From Istiophorus platypterus (lineage: Eukaryota; Chordata; Actinopteri; Istiophoriformes; Istiophoridae), in NCBI GenBank assembly GCA_016859345.1, contig CM029129.1, positions 14,669,899-14,733,898 of the forward strand: 64,000 bases of DNA. The letters run 5' to 3'. Position numbers and translations under genes: made by a program. This document shows positions 49,338-57,112 of this stretch, in pieces (position 1 is the stretch's first letter; the number at the start of each line of letters is the position of its first letter). Below the pieces are notes generated by a model, which saw only the letters and a list, made by a program, of their open reading frames with translations, was not told the origin of the DNA and did no database searches.

Positions 49338-52300
49338 TCTTCCTTACTCACACACGCACACATATTTTAGTTAGACACTGCGTGTACATCTGGCACATTT
49401 GAGTAATGAGGTTTCTACCATTACACGGACATTAGAGGATCCCAAACAGGCCACTCGGCAGAAGAGGAAGTGTGCACACAGGAAATTAAAGTTTTACCAG
49501 CCGAGCGCAAATCCTACTTTTACAGAAATACATGAGTGTCAGAGGAATGCATTTACCAACAATGTATGTAGGGTGATCTAAGGTATAATCAAGTGAAGCT
49601 TGTAAATTTGAATGTTCCCTTTTTAAAGGTTAATGGCAGTTGTTTAGCAGGAGAGAAAGAACCTTGCTCTGCCTCCAGATTGAGGAACGGAAAGATACAG
49701 GGAGAACTGGACTAATAATATGCCTTCTCCAAATGTGGAGTGCGTCCACTGAGGATCCGTGGGTTCTTACGTAATGATGTCACCCTTTCATTTCCTGCTG
49801 CTTGTCCTTCCAGATAAAATAACACCAGAGAGCAGAAGACCGGAGCACGGCAGCTCCCAGCTCCAATAAATCTATCTTAATGGACAGTCTGATGCTAGGC
49901 CAAACAGGAGTGGTCCTATTTACCAGGACACAGTGTTGACGAATGCCTTCCCCTGTACAGTAAATAGAACTTAGACCGTGCTGTGTCCCGGTTTTGCTCA
50001 GTAAGCCCACATCTGGTCTGGATCCTTTGTTTGTGCCAAAATAAAAATACATAGATGCACATAAGGATATTCCAACCCACAGACAAGAACCGGCGGCAAC
50101 ACACACACACTTTCTTAGACACACTTGGCTTAGTCATGACATCATGTTTGGCTTACAGTAAGTCTTAGTTATGTCCTGTTCTGGCCTGAATTTGGACGGC
50201 AGCAGAAAACAGGGCCGTGTGCAGAGGAAATAAGCAACAATGGAATGAGGGGAGGGGACCATCACGGATCCGAAAATGTCGAGAAAATAAAGTTGGCAGA
50301 GGGGAAATTGGATGAGGATGAATAGTGCGCAAGGTTGAAAAAATGCAAGGGATTACATAAATCCGAAAGAAACGGGAGAGAGAGACAGATGATGAAAAAC
50401 AGAAAAAGGGATAAGCGAATGAATGAGGCAGACAGCTGGAAAGAGCAAGGGGAAGAGAGAGAGAGAGAAGGAGGGAGAGAGTGAGCGGAAGGGAAAGAGG
50501 GCGAGAAGTGCTACGCAGGGCATCGGACACCATCATGGCAGGTGTCCGTACATGCCAAACAGACGAGTGTAAGAAACGAGGTGATGAATGACAAGGAATC
50601 GGAGAAAGAGAGTGAGGGATTAAGAGCGAGATTACAGGAAAACCAGAGTCATTAGTCCTACAGGATCCTGACACGGACAAGAGAGTTGACAATAAGGTGA
50701 AAAATAATAAAGAACAATATATATTCTTGTAGATCAGTCGAATCATTTTGCTCTTCAAGACTTTCCATGTGTCTGCGGTTTTTTAAAACAAAACGTCTGC
50801 CAAACGGAGGGAAAGTTTATCACACGTAATAATGACTTAACTGTTATAGCCTCATTTTAATAACACAAAGATTCTTTCATTCCCGACAGAATTCCTGACA
50901 GTGTTGATGATTTGACATGCTTATTCTATCACTGCAGCTCAGAATAACATAAGGGCACTCTGTGACGATTATAGGAAGCAAAAATTAAACCTTCTGAAGT
51001 CTTTTATTAGAACAATTTTCCACACGCTGTTAAATATTTTCCATGATTATAAATGAACATGCCAGTCAAATTGACCTCATCAGACATGAACCACTCTCTC
51101 CTCTCGGCTTTGGCAGCAGAAACAGCCAGACATTACTTTAATTGAAACCTATTCATCATTCCTTAACTTATTTAAAGTTTATCCTTAGCTTGAATTTAAT
51201 ATTTGGAAATCATGTCTATTGTTTCTTTTCTATTCTACTTACGTTATCATATTGTTTATATTTCACCTTGCTGATTATCCCTTTTGGCTGTTGCTATGAA
51301 TGCATTTACCCTGCAGGTGTCACAGTTTTTTCTCACATCATATTAAGTGCTTTGTTCATGGTTCTGACGATGTTACTTATAATTTAAACTTCCACCATTG
51401 ATATTTAGTAAGCGTGGCTACTGCTACGTGATTAAGATTTACTCATAGCCTTTGCTTATTTTTAGTGTGTTGCATATTTCCACTTGCTAAATTCTCACCT
51501 CTGTTGCTTCAGAAAAAAGCCTGATTTTTTTCATGGTTGTCTAATAATTTTTTATTTGTGCTTTAGGCTGCTGAGTACAATGTCTTTGAGGGCATGGAGC
51601 TGCGTGGAGCCCCACTAGTGGTGATTTGCCAGGGGAAGATTGTTCTGGAAGATGGGAACCTTCATGTCACCTCTGGTGTGGGTCGCTTCATTCCCTGCTC
51701 ACCCTTCCCTGACTTTGCCTATAAGCGTGTTAAAGCCAGGAAGCAGGTAAATACAGGTTTTACAACTGTCCAGCCTACTATGCATACAATAATCAATTTG
51801 TTGCGGTGGACGTCATAAACGGTATGTCCTTTTCGAAAGGCAAACACGGATACTGTGGTTTTGACAGTGTTAAGATGGCAGTACAGGGATTTTTTAATAC
51901 AGAATTATGTTGAACAGCTGAACATATAAAGACAAAAATAAACTGTACTGATTTTTTTGAGGCTGAGTCCTCGATGTGCTCCCCACACTATTGAATTGCA
52001 AGTGAGCTCTGGTTGATTCCGTGCCAAAAACACCACAAAGATGCCTGCTAAACACCAGAGACATTGCCAAGTGACATACACAATGCTTTCAAAAAATAGG
52101 AGAAGTTGGGAGGTGGGAGTAAAGGTCTTTTGGATTGTTAGTACATAATTATAGGTGTTTGGGTTGAGATAGAAGTTACAAAGATGGAAAGAAAATCACA
52201 TTGAAGAGAGGGATGCAGTGAGGTGGGAGTTGGGGGAGATACAGTAAGTCTGACATCAGCGTCCGAGGTTCAGCCACAGGGCGATGGCTGCACTTTTATT

Positions 52301-55300
52301 CTGTAGTATAAAAGGTCCACGCAGTGAGGGTGGTCCAGGCTTTGCCATCATGGTTTTAAAAAAAGATACAGATTTTGGATTCGGATCACTTTCCAAGGAG
52401 ACCTACCACAGACAAAGTTAAAAGAGTTACCCAAGTCTACAGTCAAAATGAGTCCCACATTTACAATTTGCTGTAGCTTTGTATGACTGTTGATTCTAAG
52501 AGCTATTTAGGCATTTTGCCCTAGAATCTAAAGCCATATATTACAGACCCAGATTAGTCTGGAAATTTTTGAAAAACCCCTATTTGCTTTGGTGGAAGAT
52601 TGATATGGCTCTAATGTCTGTGTGCTAAATGAAAAGCTACTGCCAGAAGCCAGTTAGCTTAACTTAGGATAAAGACTGGAAACAGGGGCTGACAGCAAGC
52701 CTGGCTCCGTCCAGAAGTATAAAAATCCATCTACCATCACCTCTAGAGGTCACTAATTAACACACTATATCTTTTTAGTTTAATCCGTACAAAAACCAAA
52801 GGCTAAAAACTGGTTTCTGATGTTTTTCTTGGCAACATCATGATGAAGACAACTTCCAGTTTATGCTTAGCCAGCTACTTGTGGTATCTACATATTTAGT
52901 GTAGACATATGAGTGTTATGAATCTTTCCATGTAAGTCTTGGCAAAAAAGAGATTAGGTGCGTTTTCCAAAGTGTCTGACTATTGTAAATAAAAATCGAA
53001 ACTTATTGACGATTTGGGAGAAGAGGAGAAAAGAAACATTGTAAGGGTGAAGGGCGCTGTTATATTGACTAAAAACCTGAAATCAGACTTTAAAGAATGC
53101 AAATTAATGGACACACACTTCCAAACCCAGGGAGCAACTGGGCCATTGTGAACTTGCTGTACTTTGTCAGAAAAAAAAAGGAATTAAAAGTTATGTCACT
53201 AACTCCTTTAGGTTATTAAGAAATCCTTAAAAATATGATGTGACCCCATTTAACCATTTCATTTATAGCAGCATAAAGTAAAAGAAGACCCTGCTTTCTT
53301 CTCGTTTCCCATCTTCCTTATGGCCCTAGAAATCTCATTGTTCAACAGTTTCCGAATTTGCAGCTGGCTGCTGATGAGAAAATGGAGCTGTAGTAACAGT
53401 GTGCTGTTTATCTTGGTAGCCGTCACTGTTATGCTTTCTTCATTCACAGATGTCTCTTTTTAACTCCTGACAGAGCTTCCAAGATTCCACTGTGTCACGC
53501 CACTGACAGACAGACAATGGCTTGCTCACTAACAACATAAAGTTCCAACTTGTTTTCAAACATATAAATACTGTATGTTTTGTAAGGAGAGCCTATGTCT
53601 ATGTATTGTATTTGTCTGTGGATGTGTAAATCTGGAACTGGTTCGCGGCAGGACAAAGGCTCTCTGAAAAATGCATATGTAACACAAAGAGTTTCACAAA
53701 CAGCCATATAATGATAAACAGGTGTGGACTACATTGACGCTTTTGTGATACTAAACACCATTATGTCTCCCTGTTCTTGCCCTTCCTTTTTCCTTCTACC
53801 TTCCCATATGCATCTGTATTTCTCTCTTTGCCAATTCCATCTCTGTTCTTTCTTTTTTTTTCCTGTAGCTGGCGGTTCTGAGGGCAGTGCCCAGGGGAAT
53901 GTACGACGGCCCGGTGTCTGAATTCTCCATGTCCCGCGGTGGTACCCCCTCTGCCTCGGCACGCACCTCTCCAACCAAACAGCCCGTCAGAAACCTGCAC
54001 CAGTCTGGATTTAGTCTAGCAGGTAACCCTGCACCATGCGGTGAGCCCAGCTTCTTAATACAACCCCCACGCCTCTATCACCCGGCCCCGCCTTTCATCT
54101 GTTACTGGTGTGCATTGATTTTTACTGTATGTAGGAACATCAGAAGGAGCATTCATGAGCATCAGTTGATCCACAATCAAATTTCCCTTTTAATCTCAAC
54201 TCGCCTACTATTTCATGCTGTGAAATACAAATATGAAAACTGATTTTTAGAATGTTTTTGCTCTTCATGAATGATACATTCAGTCCTTGGAGATGAGCCT
54301 CAATCCTGTAGAGAAACCTAATAATCTCTTATTATCCTGTTTCAGATGTTATGATATTAACAGTATGACATGTATTTTTCTTTAGTATATCACATTCTGG
54401 TTGTACAATATTATATGACAATTTGTCTTTTTATTCATGTCATTAACGTGGCTGCCTTAGTTTCCTTGAGTTGTAATGGGCGACAAAGCGAACAGCATTA
54501 AGATAAATTTATGCACAGGCAGTTAAAGTTGGCTGTTTTTCTGTTTTTGCTTTAGTGTGATTTGACAGGAAGTAAAGATTACCCAAAATTAAACCCATCC
54601 AAACTCATCTCTGAAGTCAACTTTATATTACATTTAAAAAAGAAATAACAAAAAACAGAATCAGGAATCAAGTCAGGACCCAAGTATTATTGTGTATACA
54701 TGTAATTTTAACATTGTAGAAAGCAAATTGTGGTTTCTATTATCCTGCATTTCTGTATGTATTTTAGGATAATTGTATTCAAATTTTTGTATATTTCCAG
54801 CATGCACACAAATATAAATATAAATGGAGCATGCATTTTTCACTATTAAGTTATTAGTTTAGTCTTTCAAACTCAGATTAGTCCTTCTATTTAATGACTC
54901 ATCTCCAAAGAATGCACCTTAAATCCTTTTCTCCAGCTTAATTACCCTCTTCAAGTATCTCACACCTCTCAAATAAATTACTTTTGAGGGCTCTATAGGA
55001 CTGAGACCTCTAACTTCAGTGTCCTTGATATGTTAAGCCACAGTAGGAAATAAAGGTTTTTTTCTCCACAGTTGCACTTACTGTAAGTCATGCCTGATAT
55101 GATTGTTGGCCCAAAGCCTAAAATGTACAGCATACAGGGTTTCAGTCCAAGCATCTGGACACGGTCTTTTAAGAAAGCCTATCTAATTTTTGAGATCACA
55201 ACACTATGCATTCTCATCGGACATCTGTTCCATTATGCAAAACTGCTGAGTGACAGTTTGATTGTGCCCATATGTAAGGTCAGCCACGGCTTATCTTAGA

Positions 55301-57027
55301 TTTAGACAACAAATGTGAGAAATACTTTTTGTCAGGCTACCAAACAGTGAAACTTTGAACACATGGTAATATAGCAAACGAGACAGTCAGTGTTTCCAGT
55401 GTTTATAATCAAACAGCAACTGTAGCTATTAGCTTGTCATTCTGTGCTCCCTGACAGACTAAATGTGTCCATGTGTAACTTTTAAATCAGTAAGTGCAAC
55501 CTTGTTTAACCTGAGAGAGAGACTGCAGCTGTATCCACCATGTTACCGGCAGTTTTTGTAAATACACAAAATACTTTTAATGGTTGATCACTCATTTTGA
55601 AAGATAACTCTAAAGAATGGTAAAATTTGGCCTTTTGCTGTATTGAGCAACCCCTTTTTTATGATTGTGGCTGATGTGTGATATCTCATCGATAAAAAAA
55701 GAAGGTGACCTTCGCTGGAAAGAATTTCCACATTTGAGTACATGAATTTACTGTAAATGGGAGTAAGGCAGCTCCCGGTTTCTCAGGCCTTGTGGTTGTT
55801 AGGTGTTTATTCTTGAGTGTGTGCATGTGTGTATGTGTGCCTACTCTCAGAATGAGTCAGTCTCCTATCTATTTTAGTTTTTCCAGGGCCACCACCTGCA
55901 GAGTTGATTTATTTGCCTGGAAAGGAGATGCGAGGGATCGTTTGCTTAGATTCAGTATATCATAGTCTGACATCATTCTACTTTCCATTTATATACTCGC
56001 TGATAATTTGTTGCAGCAGACGCCCAGGCTCATCCTTTGGAAACATCATGCGTTATGTCAAACTGTAGCTTCCTTTGTTAATGTTTCAGCAGCACTCATG
56101 CAGAATATGGCCTGCTGAAATTTGCATTACTTTGGCATTTCATTGATATATATGATGTATCATAAACAATAATAATTTGTCTTGAAAAAAAAGACCCTCT
56201 AGTGCCTGGAAATAATGTGGTTTGTGTGAAACCCTTTTTTTTGTGAGATATGACCACATAAAAACTATCTATTCTGTGTAGACTAAGTCTAAAAGAATGG
56301 AAAAATGAGTTTCCAGAGGAGAACAAAAGGAATAAGTCTCATCACCAGCACCTGTATAGTGCCACAGTTGTAGAAGTTGTAGCATAAAGACACCACCTTG
56401 CTGCTTCTTTGTCAAGTCCCTCATAGTAAAACTACTTTACAGCACTGCAAACCTTTCCCCATTTCCACTGCAGCAGAATCTCTCTGGCCTTGGTGTGTAT
56501 GAGCATGCAGAGTGAAACTTATTTGAAATTTCTGACCATCGTCAAGGTTTATATTTAACCAAATAGGTGATCTACAAGAATTCAGTTTAATACATGTGAA
56601 TGCAACTATTGCAGTATGGTAAATATTTATCTCAGTATGATGTTATAATAAGATAGATTTAATTAATTGCTTACCTCTGTGAACACTTGATCTACATTTA
56701 GGGGGTTTTATTTACTTTGTGTGCTCCGTTTCTTGTCATTGATAAGAAATTAATGGAAATCTGATTTGCAGCATTTACTTGAAATTTAAATCCTGGTGTT
56801 AAGGTTAAGGTCGTTTTTACCAATTTTCTTTGTGGACGTTTCTTTTCCCCATCCTTTCTCCCTGGCTTGAATACCCTTTGCTCTCTTTCAGTGTAGCTCA
56901 ATTTAACTTTATCTCCTTTTCTCGCTCTACAGGTCCCCCCACCCCAGATGACATCCCCATCAGGCCTGCTGGCCGGCGTATTGTAGTGCCCCCTGGTGGT
57001 CGTTCCAACATCACATCCCTCAGTTAA
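13736..57027 (+). CDS. dpysl3: dpysl3 (CRMP4), complete gene with two alternative first coding exons
   Basis: Thirteen common exons (2-14) follow either the long first exon (13736-14089) or the short one (22475-22513). The short form sums to 1710 nt, 569 residues plus stop; the long form to 2025 nt, 674 residues. The protein has the dihydropyrimidinase-like fold: the PGGIDIHTHF region (His73, His75 in short numbering), VYMAYKD, QVHAENG, and a C-terminal tail with RNLHQSGFSL and ending GGRSNITSLS. Two metal-site positions of true dihydropyrimidinase are changed: the His of its VHVMSK motif is Arg254 here (VTRVMSK) and the Asp of TGTDNCTF is Ala332 (TGSAHCTF), so no hydrolase activity is expected. 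Family knowledge: CRMPs form tetramers in neuronal cytoplasm, bind tubulin and actin, and act in growth-cone signalling. The long N-terminus DLPVYLARPGT is diagnostic of DPYSL3 rather than DPYSL2 or DPYSL4. Confidence 0.95.
15660..15995 (+). mobile_element. Tc1/mariner-like transposase remnant
   Basis: The translation passes through VTEWFNEYENDLNHMPWP and then PLDLNPFKKPWE followed by a stop. This aligns with the usual Tc1 motif DLNPIE..LWE, in which the Glu is catalytic; here that position is Lys. Further on, the codons resemble the C-terminus of such transposases (a RGGPTPY-like end, read here in ggtggcccaacaccttac). Frame changes and the stop show a dead copy. Terminal repeats were not located. 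Confidence 0.7.
16378..16690. repeat. probable MITE-like dispersed fish repeat
   Basis: Starts gtgggtttccatccaa and runs through ttatgcatattttcaaattg, wording typical of a short non-autonomous DNA element common in teleosts. The inverted partner end was not found, so boundaries are approximate. Confidence 0.35.
17095..17162 (+). promoter_or_regulatory. tandem RE1/NRSE-like sites in dpysl3 intron 1
   Basis: At 17095-17115 the sequence TTCAGCACCATGGAGAG fits the published RE1 consensus (NTYAGMRCCNNRGMSAG) at every fixed position. A second copy at 17143-17162 has the same first 10 bases and matches through CACGGA before diverging. REST binds RE1 sites to silence neuronal genes outside neurons, which fits a neuronal gene such as dpysl3. 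Function is inference; chance or repeat origin is possible. Confidence 0.4.
22160..22680 (+). promoter_or_regulatory. CpG-rich promoter of dpysl3 short isoform
   Basis: GC- and CpG-rich block surrounding the short first exon, with a GC-box-like ggaggggccggg at about 22225 and no TATA box. It contains the 5'UTR before ATG 22475, including a purine GAAA tract. This is a typical TATA-less promoter arrangement. Confidence 0.6.
22475..22513 (+). CDS. dpysl3: dpysl3 exon 1, short isoform (CRMP4a-type)
   Basis: Thirteen codons MSYQGKKNIPKIT followed directly by donor GTGAGT, phase 0. This N-terminus is nearly identical to the canonical CRMP start MSYQGKKNIP. A, three bases before the ATG, suits initiation. 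Joined to exon 2 it reads KITSDRLLIKGG, as in all CRMPs. Confidence 0.95.
23523..23557 (+). repeat. G-rich tract with G-quadruplex potential
   Basis: Repeated GGGGGT units give at least four runs of three or more G's on the plus strand, in dpysl3 intron 1 about 1 kb after the short exon, inside a GC-rich block. Confidence 0.6.
28770..28950 (+). repeat. dispersed teleost repeat copy
   Basis: Contains accatgtttctaccatagcc, then aaaatggacaaac, and later acttggaaagggatgggtga, in the order of a repeat I recognise from many teleost genomes (usually ending with a phrase like accttta). The copy is diverged and its 3' end is not clear. Class not assigned. Confidence 0.5.
30348..30420 (+). repeat. (TG)n microsatellite, about 36 units
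   Basis: Uninterrupted TG dinucleotide array in dpysl3 intron 1. It is among the longest perfect arrays in the window and likely length-polymorphic. Confidence 0.95.
31010..31260 (+). repeat. hAT-like MITE copy, diverged
   Basis: The series caatcaattgattaacagaaaa, aattgataattttcattc, ttctctggtgtcggcttt and tttgggctttggaatgttgg follows a percomorph non-autonomous element rich in (T)AATCGATTAA motifs. No intact terminal repeats or target duplication were found. Confidence 0.55.
32034..32210. repeat. short hAT-like MITE copy with matching ends
   Basis: Left end tagagctgc and right end gcagccctaa are near inverse complements, with gattaatcga-type motifs inside each end. This is the same family as the 31 kb copy but internally deleted. 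Confidence 0.55.
32215..32525. repeat. A-rich probable dispersed repeat, unclassified
   Basis: Purine- and A-rich stretch between two MITE-like fragments, with phrases such as gacccaaatgcagacaccga that recur in fish repeats. It has no coding signal. The class is uncertain. Confidence 0.3.
32575..32880. repeat. third MITE-like fragment
   Basis: Left side carries gcttgattaatgactgaaat and the right side gaatagtcgattcattgac followed by cagctctag, again the AATCGATT-type ends of the same family. Boundaries are approximate. Confidence 0.4.
34642..34730 (+). CDS. dpysl3: dpysl3 exon 2
   Basis: 89 nt between acceptor tctccacag and donor gtaagt. Encodes SDRLLIKGGRIVNDDQSFHA then DIYMEDGLI, residues 14-43. 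Ends in phase 2. Confidence 0.96.
34731..36079 (+). other. dpysl3 intron 2
   Basis: 1.35 kb. Contains a short copy of a repeat with agattcagattcag (about 35905-35960), a known teleost retroposon tail; otherwise nothing recognised. Confidence 0.6.
35905..35960 (+). repeat. truncated fish retroposon tail
   Basis: Tandem ATTCAG units followed by a segment ending aatgcacagtacaag. This is typical of the 3' tail of a widespread teleost retroposon. Confidence 0.5.
36080..36264 (+). CDS. dpysl3: dpysl3 exon 3
   Basis: 185 nt between acceptor ccaacag and donor gtaagg. Encodes KQIGDNLIVPGGVKTIEAQG, then VIPGGIDIHTHFQM and AALAGGTTMI. The HTH pair (His73, His75) corresponds to the first metal-binding pair of dihydropyrimidinase. 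Ends in phase 1. Confidence 0.96.
36265..38088 (+). other. dpysl3 intron 3
   Basis: 1.8 kb. Contains a hairpin-rich AT segment at 37531-37674 (see findings) and an upstream pyrimidine tract. No other feature recognised. Confidence 0.6.
37531..37674. repeat. nested inverted repeat / hairpin
   Basis: Arms at 37531-37549 and 37592-37610 are near-perfect inverse complements. Inside them, attaagaaaa and ttttcttaat form a perfect 10-bp stem around TTGG (37557-37580). A direct third copy of the outer arm lies at 37653-37674. Confidence 0.7.
38089..38253 (+). CDS. dpysl3: dpysl3 exon 4
   Basis: 165 nt between acceptor ccctccag and donor gtaggc. Encodes DHVIPEPGSSLMEAYDQW, then CCDYSLHLDITHWNDSVKQE and LIKEK. 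Enters in phase 1 and ends in phase 1. Confidence 0.96.
38254..38601 (+). other. dpysl3 intron 4
   Basis: 348 bases. Nothing seen beyond a C-run (38577-38587) inside the pyrimidine tract before the acceptor. Confidence 0.7.
38602..38663 (+). CDS. dpysl3: dpysl3 exon 5
   Basis: 62 nt, acceptor tttcacag, donor gtacag. Encodes GVNSFQVYMAYKDYYQMSNS and E. The Lys of AYKD is the residue carboxylated in active dihydropyrimidinase. Ends in phase 0. Confidence 0.95.
38664..39450 (+). other. dpysl3 intron 5
   Basis: 787 bases, AT-rich, no repeat or exon recognised. Confidence 0.7.
39451..39531 (+). CDS. dpysl3: dpysl3 exon 6
   Basis: 81 nt, acceptor ctcctccag, donor gtaaca. Encodes LYEVFTFLAERGGIAQVHAE then NGEIIAE. 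The His of QVHAENG matches a metal ligand of dihydropyrimidinase. Phase 0 at both ends. Confidence 0.95.
39532..41763 (+). other. dpysl3 intron 6
   Basis: 2.2 kb. Holds a diverged fish retroposon copy at about 40130-40400. A minus-strand ORF at 40850-41122 (with CSCGHC) is unassigned. Confidence 0.6.
40130..40400 (+). repeat. diverged teleost retroposon copy
   Basis: Follows the order tatagcgccaaatcataac, aagttatcacggggcact, gtgggtctagactgtact, aaaaaactccccactggcag and tcaaccggctgggctgag. This is a very common dispersed family in percomorph fish. Repeat class not assigned here. Confidence 0.7.
41764..41832 (+). CDS. dpysl3: dpysl3 exon 7
   Basis: 69 nt, acceptor ttcaacag, donor gtaaaa. Encodes EQARMLQMGITGPEGHVLSR then PEE. 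Phase 0 at both ends. Confidence 0.95.
41833..43223 (+). other. dpysl3 intron 7
   Basis: 1.4 kb, AT-rich, with a short CA run near 42207. No exon or repeat recognised. Confidence 0.7.
43224..43344 (+). CDS. dpysl3: dpysl3 exon 8
   Basis: 121 nt, acceptor cttctgtag, donor gtaaag. Encodes LEAEAVFRAITIASQTNC, then PLYVTRVMSKSAADIIS and QARKK. The Arg in VTRVMSK (Arg254) replaces a catalytic-site His of dihydropyrimidinase. Ends in phase 1. Confidence 0.96.
43345..44797 (+). other. dpysl3 intron 8
   Basis: 1.45 kb with no recognised repeat. Minus-strand ORFs here are not supported. Confidence 0.7.
44798..44954 (+). CDS. dpysl3: dpysl3 exon 9
   Basis: 157 nt, acceptor ttcccag, donor gtacat. Encodes GNVVFGEPITASLGTDGTHY then WSKNWAKAASFVTSPPLSP and TPDYLNTLLS. 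Ends in phase 2 (AG|T, Ser323). Confidence 0.96.
44955..45917 (+). other. dpysl3 intron 9
   Basis: 963 bases, no recognised feature. Confidence 0.7.
45918..46059 (+). CDS. dpysl3: dpysl3 exon 10
   Basis: 142 nt, acceptor cttccag, donor gtgagg. Encodes GDLSVTGSAHCTFSVAQKAI then GKDDFTQIPEGVNGVEERMA. Ala332 stands where dihydropyrimidinase has the catalytic Asp. Ends in phase 0. Confidence 0.96.
46770..46955 (+). repeat. teleost palindromic MITE-like repeat, copy A
   Basis: Contains ctctagtctttacgctaagc, then agacatgagagtggtatcag and the ending gaactattcctttaaa, the stock phrase of a very abundant fish element. The copy at about 52590-52810 matches it in reverse complement. Confidence 0.75.
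47142..47195 (+). repeat. (CA)n microsatellite
   Basis: Almost uninterrupted CA array of about 27 units in intron 10, roughly 145 bases before the exon 11 acceptor. Confidence 0.9.
47340..47510 (+). CDS. dpysl3: dpysl3 exon 11
   Basis: 171 nt, acceptor cttcctag, donor gtatgt. Encodes TTGKMDENMFVAVTSTNAAK, then ILNLYPRKGRIAVGSDADLV and WDTDSI. Phase 0 at both ends. Confidence 0.96.
47511..51566 (+). other. dpysl3 intron 11
   Basis: 4.06 kb. Holds GA-rich tracts (47915-47973, 50365-50515), a CA array at 49269-49336, and unassigned AT-rich DNA. Long minus-strand ORFs here are low-complexity or isolated and are not accepted. Confidence 0.65.
49269..49336 (+). repeat. (CA)n microsatellite, about 34 units
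   Basis: Uninterrupted CA array in dpysl3 intron 11. Confidence 0.95.
51567..51746 (+). CDS. dpysl3: dpysl3 exon 12
   Basis: 180 nt, acceptor gctttag, donor gtaaat. Encodes AAEYNVFEGMELRGAPLVVI then CQGKIVLEDGNLHVTSGVGR and ends KRVKARKQ. Phase 0 at both ends. This is the C-terminal beta-sandwich part of the fold. Confidence 0.96.
51747..53868 (+). other. dpysl3 intron 12
   Basis: 2.1 kb. Holds copy B of the palindromic repeat (about 52590-52810). No exon recognised. Confidence 0.65.
52590..52810 (-). repeat. teleost palindromic MITE-like repeat, copy B
   Basis: Contains ggtggaagattgatatggct, taggataaagactggaaaca and tttaatccgtacaaaaacca, in the order of the same family as copy A but in the opposite sense. 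Confidence 0.7.
53869..54022 (+). CDS. dpysl3: dpysl3 exon 13 (regulatory C-terminal tail)
   Basis: 154 nt, acceptor tcctgtag, donor gtaacc. Encodes LAVLRAVPRGMYDGPV, then SEFSMSRGGTPSASARTSPT and RNLHQSGFSL. Kinase-site equivalents of GSK3/Cdk5 targets are visible: T513-P, S517 and S521-P (human T514, S518, S522). The usual TTTP motif equivalent to human T509 reads SMSR, lacking a Pro. Ends in phase 1. Confidence 0.95.
54023..56932 (+). other. dpysl3 intron 13
   Basis: 2.9 kb, AT-rich. No exon or strong repeat recognised apart from short GT runs near 55816-55840. Confidence 0.65.
56933..57027 (+). CDS. dpysl3: dpysl3 exon 14 (last coding exon)
   Basis: 95 nt including TAA. Acceptor ctctacag. 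Encodes PPTPDDIPIRPAGRRIV then VPPGGRSNITSLS-stop, the conserved CRMP end (GGRSNITSLS in DPYSL3). Confidence 0.95.
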
Positions 57028-57083
57028 ACAGCAGGAGGAGGGGGAATGCATCCAGGGAATGGCAGCAGCCAGAGCGCAGGATT

Positions 57084-57112
57084 GAGGGAGGGAGGGAGGG
57101 AGGGAGGGAGGA
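57084..57112 (+). repeat. (GGGA)n array in dpysl3 3'UTR
   Basis: At least six runs of three G's separated by A, with G-quadruplex potential in DNA and in the sense RNA. Confidence 0.85.

Noticed and set aside
50165..50758. 197-residue minus-strand ORF
   Set aside because: It is rich in Leu, Ser and Pro because it is antisense to a purine-rich GA tract. No splice signals or family match.
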